Source of the DNA: Boswellia sacra | Taxonomy: Eukaryota > Streptophyta > Magnoliopsida > Sapindales > Burseraceae | Length of the DNA: 64,000 nucleotides | Reading direction: 5' to 3' | NCBI GenBank assembly: GCA_013180625.2 | Contig: SNVD02001164.1 | Span: 62,001 to 126,000, forward strand | Part shown: piece after piece, positions 1 to 11,306 of the stretch | How positions within the stretch are numbered: the first letter of the stretch is position 1 | How the letters are laid out: the number at the start of each line of letters is the position of its first letter | Translations under genes and position numbers: made by a program | The notes under the pieces: model-generated | Told to the model about the DNA's origin: nothing | Seen by the model: the letters and a program-made list of their open reading frames with translations, nothing else | Database searches by the model: none

Positions 1-44
1 AAGAAATAAAAGCACATAAAAGAAAATAACACTACAGGAAAAAT

Positions 45-465
45 GACTTTTTGCGAGGAAATATTTCGTCGCAAAAAGTCAAAATTTCGTTGTAATAGGT
101 TTTTGCGACGAAAATAAATTCGTCGCGTTCCAGTCGCAAAATGTGAGTCGCAATAGGTTTTTCTGCAACGAATCTTGAATTTCTCGCAAAAAGACTATTT
201 GCGAGAAAATTTTTTTCGCAAAAAGTGGTATTTTACGACAAATATTTTGTCGCAAATAGGATTACGTCATGTTAACTTTTTGCGACAATATAAAATTCGT
301 CGCAAAAGAGCATATTTTGCGACAAATTTGAATTTTGTCGCAAAAAATTTTGTACCAAAATCGTATTTAAAACAAGTTATTTTCATTGTAAATATCTTTT
401 GCGATTATTTATTTGTCACTAAATCCGATCTTTAGCGACAAAAAATTCGTCGCGAAAGACCTAAT
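45..465. repeat. Left subterminal repeat array of the CACTA element
   Basis: Roughly a dozen copies of a 10-15 base motif (TTTTGCGACGAA, TCGCAAAA and one-base variants such as GCGAGGAA) occur in alternating orientations, spaced 20-45 bases apart. The apparent open frame across 175-435 is a by-product of this array (the product is rich in repeated F/R/K words) and is not a gene. Confidence 0.8.
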
Positions 466-1149
466 TTTTTTAACACAATTGATTTTTTTAATAATTCATA
501 AAATTTATTTTAATTTGTTATAAATTTGAAAATAAAACAACAAAATTATGTCATTATGAAACATAATTCTTTGTCAGAATAATTTTATTAAATAATAACA
601 AATTACAAAAATTTAATACAACATTGGAACTTTAGTGGTACATGAAAAAATAGTACATGGAAAAATAAAAAAATAAAAATACAAGAAAACACAACAAATA
701 CAAAACTTCATCCTCCACTAAATTTTTTGTTGCTTGATTTTATATGAATCTTCAAGTCTTCAAATGTATCCCATCTTCAATTATACCTATTAAAAACAAA
801 AAAGAAGTAAAATTTTAATTAGTAATAATTAAGGATATGAGAGATAAGTGTATATAAAAAAAAATGTTAAAGAAATAAAGAACTTGAGATTTTTAATCGC
901 ATTCCCTCTTCCAAAATACCTATTTAAAAAAAGTATAATATTAATTGACAATTAAAAAATTAAAAGTATATGAATCTTGTAAGTAAATATATTACAACAT
1001 AAAAGAAAAAATGAGTAAAAATATTTACCTTGATAATAGTGTTAGGGAAAGAAGAGAAGTAGATAAAAATGAAAATGAAGAGGAAATAGAATAGATGGAA
1101 GAAAATGAAGTAAACCAAAGAATTAGGTCGTGTATATATAATAAAGGCA
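466..1149. other. AT-rich interior of the CACTA element
   Basis: Low-complexity A/T-rich sequence with poly-A and poly-T runs. I see no coding sequence, RNA gene or clear repeat here. The short minus-strand frame near 960-1184 is F/Y/I-rich and composition-driven. Confidence 0.5.
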
Positions 1150-1505
1150 TTGATTTTTTGCGATGAAATTTGGACACTTCGCAATGAAAAATTTGTCGTA
1201 AAAGAATTTAAAAAATATTAAATAAATAGGAGCAGGTAAAAGTCCGCCTAAAATTTTCTTTTTGCGACAACATTTTGGTTTTTAGCGACAAAAACTTTGT
1301 CGCTAAAGGTGTAAAAATTTTGAAATTTAATAGGCGGGAAAAAGTTCGCCTAAAATTTAGTTTTTGCGACGAATTTGGATTTAAATTTTCCTCTCGAAAA
1401 ACCCCATTTTGCGAGGAATTTTAAAGTGGTCGCTAAAAGTCTAAAATGCTAATCTTTAGCGACAAAATGCTAGTCTTTTGCGACAAAATTTTTGTCACTA
1501 TAAGT
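1150..1505. repeat. Internal block of GCGACAAA repeats with a ~104-bp tandem duplication
   Basis: The subterminal motif reappears here far from either terminus. Two adjacent units begin with TAGG at 1227 and 1331, each followed by a GTCCGCC/GTTCGCC-TAAAATTT core and TTTTTGCGAC, giving a period of about 104 bases. An interior motif block suggests either an internal duplication of a subterminal arm or a nested second CACTA element. Confidence 0.6.
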
Positions 1506-1789
1506 CTTTCAAAAAATACTAAAATTAAAATCTAAATCTAAAATTAAAAATATTTAAATGAACCATACTTAGACTTGGATAATTATAAGTTTATTTTTTA
1601 ATTAAAATTTCATCCATAAGTAAATTTATATAATATTGGATTGGTATTAAATAATTTGATGACAAATTAATAAATAATATAATAACCATGTACAATAGAA
1701 ATATAAAACATTATATGATATTTAATTATTTATTTTTGAGTATTAAAATGTTAATAAAATAGGTACAACAATTCAAGAATTATTTAACA

Positions 1790-2850
1790 AATGTAAACAA
1801 TAGTTAGACATTTATACATATGTCATAGTTGTTATATGAGGAATTACAAAAAAAAAAATTCTTTAGCGATCAATAAATAATTAATTATTGATATTATAAT
1901 CATATATGTAACAAAAAGATTCCATTCATTTTAGTTATAATTTATTTTAATTATCTATTTCTTTTAAAAACACTAAAAATATGTTTTACAAATTTAAAAA
2001 AATTAATTTGTGATGGAGGTAATTTAATTATTAACATATAAACGTATGTCATAATTGTCATATGTATTAAAGTGTTAACAAAATACACACAAGTCAACTA
2101 TCATTAATAAATGCATAATGCTTAGACATCTATACATATGGCATAATTGTCATGTGCGAGTTATTAAAAATAAGTTTTTAATACTTTAATAAATAAATGA
2201 TCAAATATTCATATTATAATTATTATGTAACAAATGCATTTACTTTTAGTGAATATTTTTTTATTATTTATTCCTTTTACAAATGCTAACAATTAATATT
2301 TAAAATATATTGACAAATGCAAACCATAAGTTTATAATAGTTGTAATTTAATAATTAGATATCTATATATGTCATAGTTGTTATTATAAGAAATTGAAAA
2401 TAAGCTTTTCTAACTTGATCAATAAATGATTAATTATTCATATTATAATCATATAAAAATGTAATAAAATTGTATTTATTTTTAAGTATAGAATGCCTTT
2501 AAATTAATTATCCATTTTTTTATAAAAATAACAATTATTAAAAATATTTTTCACAATTATAAAAAATATTTTTTTCATAGAAGTAATTTAATTATTAGAC
2601 ATATATACATATACATATGTTACAAGTATCATATGTATTAGGAATTGAAAATTAGTTTTTGCCATTTACCAGTAAATGATTAATTATTCATATAGTAATC
2701 AATATATAACGAATGTATTTATTTTTTGTTATAGAGTTCATTTTAATTATTTATCTCTCTTAAAATAAACTCTAACAATTGTTTAAAATATCTCAACAAT
2801 TTACTCAAAGTTATACAATAAAAATTAAAAGTCTAAAAAAAATATACTGT
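1790..2850. repeat. Diverged tandem repeat in the CACTA interior
   Basis: Two words recur in the same order. One resembles AGACATNTATACATATGTCATA (near 1803, 2030, 2122, 2347 and 2598). The other resembles AAATGATTAATTATTCATAT (near 1870, 2200, 2420 and 2670). Units are roughly 230-320 bases long and strongly diverged. The sequence is otherwise AT-rich and non-coding. Confidence 0.55.
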
Positions 2851-3156
2851 CTAAATTAATATACTTTATAACAAAAAAATAAAAACATAATTACAGGCAA
2901 CATTACATGATTATTAATTAATTATTTTTTTTATGTTTATTTGACATACAATTAAACATTGAAAAATAAATTAGATTTTTAGAAGTTGGATGTTTTTTCC
3001 AATCTCATTTTCATCAGTTAAAAATTAGTCATAGTAATAAGTTTATCATAATTGTAATTTAGTAGTTAGAGATATATAAATCACACATAAATTAGATTAT
3101 ATATAAATAATTAGCAATAAATTTTATGCTTGATTATTGGATTTTAACGATTCATA

Positions 3157-3160
<4 letters not shown>

Positions 3161-3202
<42 letters not shown>
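3161..3202. repeat. (AC)n microsatellite
   Basis: About 20 uninterrupted AC dinucleotides inside the CACTA element. The rest of 2850-3520 is AT-rich with no gene visible. Confidence 0.95.
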
Positions 3203-3204
<2 letters not shown>

Positions 3205-3509
3205 TTTATTTTAATTATTTATCTCTTTTACAAACACTAAATTTAGAATACTTAATAGTTTTTCACATTTAAAAGTATGAATGGAATCACAAAGGGTCTT
3301 TTTTTTATAAATATTTTTATATATATATATCCAAATGACCCTATTAAAATTAAAAATTATCAAATTTATTTAAAATCAAATTAGATTTTTAATACTTTCT
3401 TTATTTTTTTTTGTCAATTTTTAAACAAAGACTTATATATTAGATGGACCACAAACAAAGAGAAGAAAAGAAAAGAGAAAAGTTATTAAGTTTTAATTTA
3501 AAAAAAATA

Positions 3510-4420
3510 ACTTTTTGTGAGGAATTTTTTCTCGCAAAAGGTCATATTTTGCGAGGAATCATATTTTCGTCGTAAAATATCCAGTATTGTCACGTGTACA
3601 TAATTAGTTAGAAGGGCTTTTCGCGAGAAATTTTTTCTCGCAAAAGGTTGACTTTTTTGCGAGGAATATATTGTCGCAAAAGGTTACATTTTGCGACAAA
3701 TTAAATTTTTGTTGCAAAATATTCAGTATTGTCAGTGTGTATGGTAAATTAGAATGGCTTTTCGCGAGGAATTTTTTGTCGCAAAAGATCCCTTTTTTGC
3801 AAAAAAAATTTTCTCGCAAAAGGTCACATTTTACGAGGAATCATGTTTTTATCGCAAAATGTCCAGTATTACCACGTGTACATAGTAAATTAAAATGGCT
3901 TTTCGCGAGGAATTTTTTTTTCACAAAAGGTCCATTTTTTGCGAGAAAATTTTCTTCGCAAAAGGTCACTTTTTGCGAGGAATCATGGTTTCATCGCAAA
4001 ATATCCAGTATTGTCACGTATGCATGGTAAATTAGAATGGCTTTTAGCGAGGAATTTGTTGTTGCAAAAGGTTTTTTTTCGCGAGAAATATAATTTCGTC
4101 GCAAAAAATGTTCATATTGCTACAAAATTTTTGTCACAAAATCCCATCTTTGTGTAGTACGTTTTGCGACAAAAAGTTTGTCGCAATAGGTTTTATCTCA
4201 TCGCAAAAAATGCTTTCCTAATTAGTTACTCCAGTGTTTAGCAGTAAATAAATATTCATGACTAAAGGTTTTATTTTGTGACAAAAAATTTCCTCGCAAA
4301 ATATCATTTTTTTTAAACGCTAGCTTTTGCGACAAAATAATAATTTTGTCGCAAAAGGCCTCTTTTTGCCATGAAATAAAATTCGTTGCAAAAAACTTTA
4401 TCGTAAAAAACTGTTTTTCT
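3510..4420. repeat. Right subterminal array with 141-bp tandem units
   Basis: This arm is dense in GCGAGGAAT / TCGCAAAA motifs. Within it a higher-order unit repeats: the word CCAG-TATTGTCACGTG (or a variant) starts units at 3585, 3727, 3867 and 4009, giving spacings of 142, 140 and 142 bases. Each unit carries TTTTCGCGAGGAATTTTTT and two further motif pairs. An internal TTTGTGTAGTA at about 4149-4159 resembles a second terminus. Apparent small frames at 3604-4157 are produced by the array. Confidence 0.75.
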
Positions 4421-4427
4421 TGTAGTA

Positions 4428-4731
4428 AGACAAATAGAAAATGATAGAAAAACAGAGAATAAAAACAAAAATAAAAAATATGGTGCAGACAGATAAAACC
4501 TGATTAATCGTGATAGACAAGGGCTACAAGAAGAATCTCTTCGAAACATATAAAGTAATTTACCATGATAAAAAATATGTCATTGAGGTGGCACCTCTCT
4601 TTTTCCTTTATTTGTGAGAATGGAAGAGATTACCACTGGTTGAGTTTGTTTATCTTTGAGGTATATATTCTTTAGTGTGGATGTTTCTTTTTACCTCTTT
4701 TCAAAAAGTGGCTCCCAACCTTTATTCTCCT
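4428..4731. other. Unassigned sequence between CACTA element and gypsy remnant
   Basis: About 300 bases with no reading frame or repeat that I recognise. The part from about 4590 may belong to the truncated gypsy element that follows. Confidence 0.4.
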
Positions 4732-6319
4732 TCACCAGTGCAAAATCAAGTAGTGAATGTTTTCAGAAACAATGGGCTCTAATTGCATACTTGATTTAGA
4801 TGAATAGGTTTCTAAAGGACTAGAACAATTCCCATTTTCAATACAGTCTTCCATATTAGTTTTAGTCCTATTGGCTTCCTCATTTTTCTTTATGCTTGAA
4901 AAATTCATCAATGTGAAAATTTTGGTTAAGTTCCTTTGCATGATGAAATGAGGGCATAGGCAAGGATTCAGTATTTTCCTTGTTAGGTGTAGCTTTATCA
5001 GCCTCTTCCTTACCCTTTGGGAATGATTCATCATCTTTCTCATAAAGGCAAAGAGCGTGTTTATCAACCTTACCACCGTGAGGAGTACTGACTGAATCTT
5101 GGTCTAGATATTGGTCATTCGAATTAGTCACATGTAGATTGATGGGGTTTGGCTCTAGTTAAGATGAAAACTCACCTTTTTCATGAGTGTTAAGTGCAAA
5201 TGCAAGCTTTTTAAGAGCATCATTCAAGTTTGCCATAGTCTGAGCTGTTGGACTATTAAAGGCCTCTTGTTTTGAAATGAATGAATGCAATGTTTCTTCA
5301 AGATCTTCATAAGGTGCATGATCATGAGGTTTTTGAAAATTTTGATATGATTGAAAGGCAAGTTGGTAAGATTGTGCATGATTATCATTCCTCAAACCAA
5401 AATTTGAGTGATTTTTCCATCCAAAATTATAGGTTTTTGAGTAAGGATTAGGATTTGACCTTTGAAAAGTGTTTAAAATATTGGTTTGTTTATGGAGACT
5501 TTTCCTAAAGGGAGGCACAATTGGGCAATCATCCGTAGGATGATCATTAGCATTGCAAATGTGACAAACAATTTCTTCCATAGACCACATTTCTAAATCC
5601 TTGACTTTTCTAGCTAGGGATGCAATTTTAGCATGAAGATCGTGATTCTCCCTCAGTTTATAAATGTATTTACTAGATGTTCCTGGTACCTCATACGTGA
5701 CATCATCGTTCCAATTTTGGGCATTTTTCGCCAGTAGGTCTAGGTAATCTATTGCTTTATTAGGGTCTTTATTTTTTCAAATTGTCCATTACACATTAAT
5801 CCTACCATTTACCTATCTTGACATGTTAGACCTTCATAGAAAATTAAAAATAGTCTCCATGTTTCCAAACCATTGTGAGGACAAGTATTAAGCAATGCTT
5901 TACACCTATCTCAATATTGGTAAAATGTCTCTTCTTGTTTTTAGGTGCAAGTAGTGATTTGCCTTTTGAGAGAATTTGTTCTATAGGGAGGAAATAGTTT
6001 TTTTCAAAAATTGTTGTTGCATTTCATCCCATGAACTAATGGATTCTAACCAAAAATTTTGTAGCCATGTTTTAGCTTTATCTTTTAAAGAAAAAGGAAA
6101 AAGCTTTAATCTAGTGATGTTTATGCTAAAATTTAGGTCACTATAGGTATTGCAAAACTCTTCAAATTCCCTCAAGTGCAAATATGGGTTTTCAACATCT
6201 AGGCCATGAAAGTGAAGTAAGAATTGAATGAAATCTGGTTCATGGTAGAAATATATTGCATTGTGAGGGAAGACTATGTATGATTTTGCACAAGTTTTTA
6301 TAAGATTTATGTAGTCCAT
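4732..6319 (-). pseudogene. Ty3/gypsy (Athila-like) gag remnant
   Basis: The minus strand carries a decayed gag. The N-terminal piece (6319 to 5981, 112 codons) has a retrotransposon-gag pattern with YLHLREFEEFCNTY, then LFPFSLKDKAKTWL and a W-x2-M-x3-F stretch. Downstream, 5590-5159 contains a CCHC zinc knuckle, CHICNANDHPTDDC (C-x2-C-x5-H-x4-C). Low-complexity acidic/basic sequence continues to about 4732. Frames are broken between 5590 and 5980. Protease, reverse transcriptase and integrase are absent, so the element is truncated on its 3' side. Orientation agrees with the primer-binding site and LTR to the right. The Athila assignment rests on LTR length and primer-binding-site type and is an inference. 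Confidence 0.8.
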
Positions 6320-6476
6320 TAATGGTTGGGTTTGAGCATTTTTTTTAAAGAAGATGAGTGGCTCTTAACAATTCTACCAACTAATGTAAAGAGAGATAAA
6401 GATGAACACAGGCAAGAAAAAATTAAAAAAAAAAAGTGAAAAGAAAATACTTACAATTTTGTACGCTAAATTTTAC

Positions 6477-6499
6477 CTTCCCAGACAATGGTGCCAAAA
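6477..6499 (-). other. Primer-binding site of the gypsy element
   Basis: Read on the minus strand this is TTGGCACCATTGTCTGGGAA, close to TGGCGCCGTTGCCGGGGA, the site complementary to the 3' end of plant tRNA-Asp used by many Athila-type elements. It lies a few bases inside the LTR edge at 6503, as expected. Confidence 0.7.
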
Positions 6500-6502
6500 A
6501 CT

Positions 6503-8032
6503 TGACACATCTAAAAAATGATTATCTTCCAAGTATAGGAGTGTTAAAGTAATAAATCCGACAAGACCAGGGTCGATCCACAGAAAATAAGATTTAGTGG
6601 TACAAACTAAAGGATGAGCAAATATAATAATTTAAATAAATAAAAAGATAATATTAACAAATAAAAGTAAAGATAACAGGCGGTGTAACCGACCATTCAA
6701 TTGTAAAGCGAAAATAAAAGGTGGCACAACAAACCATGAAAATAGGTGGTGAAATCTACCATAGCAAATGAAAGAATAAGTTTATAAGTAATAAACAAGG
6801 ATACTAAAAATACACACAATAATATTGAAAGCTAAGGTTAGGGGATCCACCCTTGATATATCAACTAAGGATAAATGATCTAATTATAACTTAATTGAAA
6901 TCCACATATCAAGGAGGCTCCAATCTGAGGTATGTCATTTAAACCCATTTTAGTTATATGAATTATATTTATTTTGTTACCAATATTTATACCATTTCTT
7001 GTAAATGGGTTCAAGCATCCAATGTGTCAATCACTATATGTCTACAACAAATCAAGGTTCCTATGTAAACTTGTATTGGTAAAGAAAAATCATACAACAT
7101 CTAAAAATGATCCAAGCAATTGATGTGCCAAAGATTGTCTACAATGGATCAAGACCTCAACTTTACGAGTGATGTCAAGATTGATTAAGAAAATAATTAT
7201 AAAACACATAAAATAAACAACACATGATTATGATTATTAAGCACATATCAAGGGCTAGAAAATCCTTATTCTCATATCAAAGGTTTCATTCTTTCACCTT
7301 AGCAAGAGAGAATTTATCAAGACATTATGCAGGAAAGAAAATAAATTGTAAGAAGAAAATGATTTATTAATAATATCAAAAGAACAAAACACAAGAGAGA
7401 AAACATAATATTAAGAGATCTCAGCCAGAGCCAAGATGCCCTAATGGGTCACAATGCAGCTCTATTTATAGATACCTTTGGGGAAAAACTTGTCAAATTA
7501 CAAGGGGACAATTGTAAAATTCTTGTTGATAATTTGGATCATGACGTGCAGCGACTTTGACCATTGATTTTGGCATTGAAATATTTAGAATTTTGATCAC
7601 ATGTCTTCATAAAAGTTGTAAATATTTCTCTTAGCTTTTTAGACCATCTTGATTCATATGATTTGGATACGTATATCATGAGATATATTCAAAATACGGA
7701 GGCATGGTCAGGCTAAGCCAAAACTACAAATGAGTTCATTTCAAGTTGATTTTTGGTCCACTAAAAGCCCGGATTTCATGATGCTTGTGAAATACAATCT
7801 TGTAGATAATTTAATCAGCTTTCCAACAAATTAAGATTTTCACCATATTGATAAATAAATAGGAAGTTATGCCCATTTTACCGAACTTGCATCAAAATTG
7901 AAGTTAAGGTGAAACTAATTCAAAAGATGCAAAGATTACAAAAACACTTAAGTTGAAGAATTTAAAAATGCTGTTAGTGTAATATGATGAATTAAGCTTT
8001 TATTAAATATACACATTTAATTGTTCATCACA
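6503..8032 (-). mobile_element. 5' LTR of the truncated gypsy element (about 1.53 kb)
   Basis: On the minus strand the LTR runs from TGTGATGAAC (ending at 8032) to GATGTGTCA (6503), with TG...CA ends, immediately before the primer-binding site. A minus-strand TATA box (CTATAAATAG, 7466-7476) lies near the middle, placing U3 to the right and R/U5 to the left. GGGTCGATCCACAG near 6571 and GGGGATCCACC near 6841 are words I associate with this LTR class. The partner LTR is not in the window. The outer boundary at 8032 is chosen from the TG/CA rule and could be off. Confidence 0.65.
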
Positions 8033-8859
8033 TGCTTTGATTCAATTTCTATTTTTGATTATCTAACCCCTATTTATTTATACAAAACTTAGAAACCTGA
8101 CTTTGACATCGGTGTACTTTTGCAGGTACCCATCCCCCTCTCTTCTTTGGTGGAGCAACAGTGTTCTACCAGTGGAATACCTGTATTCTTTTTGTAATTG
8201 TTTAAGCAATACAAATGGGTTGGTTCCTTAAGAAGAGTAAAACTTATTTTAGATTAAATTGATACATTGTTAATTTCATAATAAATTTTTTAACAAAAAA
8301 AGAGATGTGTTAATTGTTAAGCATAAATTTGTATCTAAACAGTCCATCCATGTTAAAATGAGCCAACCTACTAAAATTCCTCATATAATTTGTTGGTATA
8401 AGAAAAAAATTAAAAGATTAAAAGAGAAAATAAAAATTTGAAAATATTTTAATATTCTTCATGTTAAAGACTGAAATCATGATCAATTGGCACATACATG
8501 TCAATTTAATAGTTTTCAAAAATTTATTATCAACTTAAACTTATTATTAAACATTATAAAAAGAAAAACAAACATACCACCAAGATAGTTGTATTTGAAC
8601 TGATTTAGATTTTGAAAAAAAAATATATGCTTTTTTTTTACCCATTATCATTATTGATGCTCAAAAATTATAAGCCCAATAGGTTAATGACAAGAGGCCA
8701 AAAAAAAAAAAAAGCCTATACAACCTTCTTCATGTTGAATCTGAATCTAATGCTGAATTTGATTTGATGCAAAGTCCATGGACTATAAACTATAAAAGAC
8801 CATTTTACGTTGAGTCATATAGCCTAAAGACTAGTTAGCTTGGCACTATATATATAGTA
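8033..8859. other. Intergenic, with a small retroelement-like fragment
   Basis: No gene is visible. At 8097-8141 a segment containing GACATCGGTGTACTTTTGCAGG followed by a C/T-rich run resembles a word recurrent in eudicot LTR U5 regions (a 'gacttgagcgtcgg...tttgcagg' type). The remainder is AT-rich with poly-A runs near 8617 and 8701. Confidence 0.4.
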
Positions 8860-9600
8860 TCTTGGTGCCCAGGCCCAAATACAATTTATTCTAAATTTGA
8901 ATCTAAATCTCACTCTTTAGATCAGGTGGACCCAAGCCACCCATGAGGCTCTTGGATAGGTTGTGGTTTGGTTGGCACAAACAAAAGAAATGAGGCCCAC
9001 TTTAGCCCAAACTATTGGACCCAAAACCCACTTGAGGGGTACTTTGGTCATTAATAATTAAGGCTAAAGAAAAGCGAGATGATAAAAAGGGTTTGATTAG
9101 ATTAGAGTCTCCATCATGTCTTATCTATATAATTGTCATGCATTATTTATCTTAGATAAATCACCTTAAGCCTTTATCTCATGCATTATCATCTAGATAA
9201 TTAGGATATTATTATTTATCATCTATTATCATTATCCTAGCTAAACTACTATTATCTATAATATTTCTCACCAACTATAAATAGGCATAGGCATTGCATC
9301 CATTCGACTAGTCATTCAAGTTATGTACAGACCTTATGACCACGTCAAACACAACCATCCACACAAATACAAAGCTTTAGGGTTTAATTCAAACTGTTGT
9401 AGCAATTAGACTCATTCCTCCTCACACAAGCACTCCCCTCAAACATGTCCACCATTCACCAGTCACGTGTAAGCCATATATTCATACCAATATACTTCGA
9501 ATCACCTATATGTTCATATCATCATACTTCGAATCACCCCAAGATCATTCCTTTTGGGAATTGAGGGCAAACAGGCAATCAAAAGTGTTTCCTCAGGCAC
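8860..9600 (+). mobile_element. LTR-like fragment (possible solo LTR)
   Basis: The stretch has the make-up of an LTR read on the + strand. A U3-like region rich in GGCCCA/GGACCC words (8870-9060) is followed by AT-rich sequence with repeated TTATCTAGATAA-type words (9150-9260), then a TATA box in AACTATAAATAGGCATAGG (9271-9289), then a C/A-rich transcribed-type sequence. I see no primer-binding site, coding region or target duplication, and both boundaries are uncertain. A Pol II promoter region of unknown origin is an alternative. Confidence 0.4.
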
Positions 9601-10800
9601 ATGTACATGTTCAAGTGAATCATAGAAAAAAGAATTTGTTTCTAGTTAGGTAGAAATTCTAATCCAGTCGTAGGCTAAGTCATCTAGCATCTAATTGTCA
9701 ACCTTGCAAACATACCATCACTTATCTCCTTTGTTTTCTCCCATGGCCAAGCATCTTCTAGGATCCTCGACCTATTTCCTCTTCAAGTTTCCCATCAAAT
9801 ATATGCAACATGGCATCTTCTAGTTAGTCGGCAGCCTCGAGGTGACATGAACTAGCTCCTCGAACTCAAGTGGAAGTCTCTTAACAATAAAGTGCATCAG
9901 AAACATTTCCTTCTTTTTGAGGATAGAGGACATTTATGTAATTTGCTCTTTCTTCCCAAAGACAAATCTGTCTTTCATTCTTATTATAAAAGTGAGACCT
10001 AACAATCGTTAGTGACCAATGACTTGAACCTAACGAAAGAACATTTAGTATTGTTATTTCAATAAATATTTTTATAATAAAATAAATTAAAAAGGCCAAA
10101 TTTTTAAATTCATTAAATTTGAAAAAAAAAGTCAACTTGACCCTAAGATTTTGAGTTTTAACTAAATGCTAATGTTTTGTGTCATCTACTATGTTTCGCT
10201 AATAGTTTGACAACTTACTTAACAACTTGCTTAACTTATAAGAAGCATTAAGGTTTGGTTAAAAATAAATAGTCACATCAACTTGGTTATTTTATATATA
10301 TATTTCATTAAATTTGATAATTAAATATAGACGCTACAATTTTTTTAAGGGATAAAATGGTCCACTGGTATCATAAATGAATAATGGTGCTACGTGTTCG
10401 TTTATGAATCCGTTATTTTTGTTTTCAATTGAATTTAGGAATATGTGGTTGATTTTGAATTATTTTGAATTTTGAAAATGATATGTGGTTGAGATTGAAT
10501 ATAAATTGCATTGGAAAATATGCAGTACAGAAAATATGATTTAGATTCATAAACTAACATAGCAAAGTTTTAGTAGTATGATATGCTTAAGGAGTAGGAA
10601 AAGTTGTAATATTTCTAAAAGGATAAGGGAGGTTATTGATATTGCAAAGGAGATCAAGGGGCCAAAGTATCCCTGTCCGTAACTATTTGACTTTTTTTCT
10701 ATGAAATTATTTTTTATTTGACCCTTTTTTAATTCTGCTCAAATCTAACCCTATTTTCAATTCTAATCATTTGTGACCCCTTTTTAACGTATAAAAAGAT
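9601..10800. other. Intergenic sequence, nothing recognised
   Basis: AT-rich DNA. Short frames such as the one near 9881-10135 (minus) show no domain and no gene-like context. Confidence 0.5.
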
Positions 10801-11298
10801 TAAGAGTGAAAATTTGAGACACGACATGTAAATACGATACAAACACGATACACGATTAATAAATAGGTCAAATTCGTGTTGAGAATGTTAAACACGCTAA
10901 CCCGTTTAATGATACAAATAGTTAAACATAATTTGTCTATCTTTAATATGTAAACTCATTTAATGATATAAATTGTTACCTACTTATAACATATATATTA
11001 TAAAACTGAAATTTTTATATTATAAAATAAATTAATTTATAAAATGATAAATTATGATGATTTTAATAATATTTTATACTAACAATAGTTTATATTCTAA
11101 AAATAATTTTAATTGATATAAATATATAGAATATAATATATTATACATAACTAGATTAAACAATTAACTAAATTATATAAAATATGATACGATTATAATA
11201 CGTACGTAACACATTTAATAACCATATCAAATCCATATTTTATATCTTAACATAAATAATTAAATAAATCGACGTATACTACACAAATTTCCACCCTT
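10801..11298. mobile_element. hAT-like MITE, about 498 bp
   Basis: The left end TAAGAGTGAAAATTTG and the reverse complement of the right end, AAGGGTGGAAATTTGTG, form imperfect terminal inverted repeats. The direct repeat AAAAAGAT flanks both sides (10793-10800 and 11299-11306); 8 bp is the hAT target-duplication size. Internal words such as ACACGACATGTAAATACGA and AACCCGTTTAATGA are typical of plant hAT MITEs whose ends read TAGGGGTGGCAA. There is no coding capacity. The exact terminus is ambiguous by one base. Confidence 0.72.
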
Positions 11299-11306
11299 AA
11301 AAAGAT

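Larger units (their letters stand above)
30..4427. mobile_element. Non-autonomous CACTA (En/Spm) DNA transposon, about 4.4 kb
   Basis: The left end begins CACTACAGGAAAAA (30-43). The right end is TTTTTCTTGTAGTA, which reads TACTACAAGAAAAA on the minus strand. This is the terminal inverted repeat typical of plant CACTA elements, with the outermost right base mutated. Both arms carry many copies of short motifs of the type TTTTGCGACGAAA / TCGCAAAA in both orientations, matching the subterminal transposase-binding repeats known in this superfamily. I see no TNPA/TNPD-like reading frame, so it would depend on transposase from elsewhere. A 3-bp target duplication is expected. The left flank is TAA (27-29); the right flank is AGA, or TAA if the end is set two bases earlier, so the duplication is not cleanly resolved. 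Confidence 0.8.

Noticed and set aside
45..465. Regularly spaced short repeats that might suggest a CRISPR-like array
   Set aside because: Motifs occur in both orientations with variable spacing and sequence, lie at CACTA ends, and the genome is a plant.
3604..4157. Overlapping open frames on both strands
   Set aside because: They translate the 141-bp repeat units over and over and exist only because the repeats lack stops.
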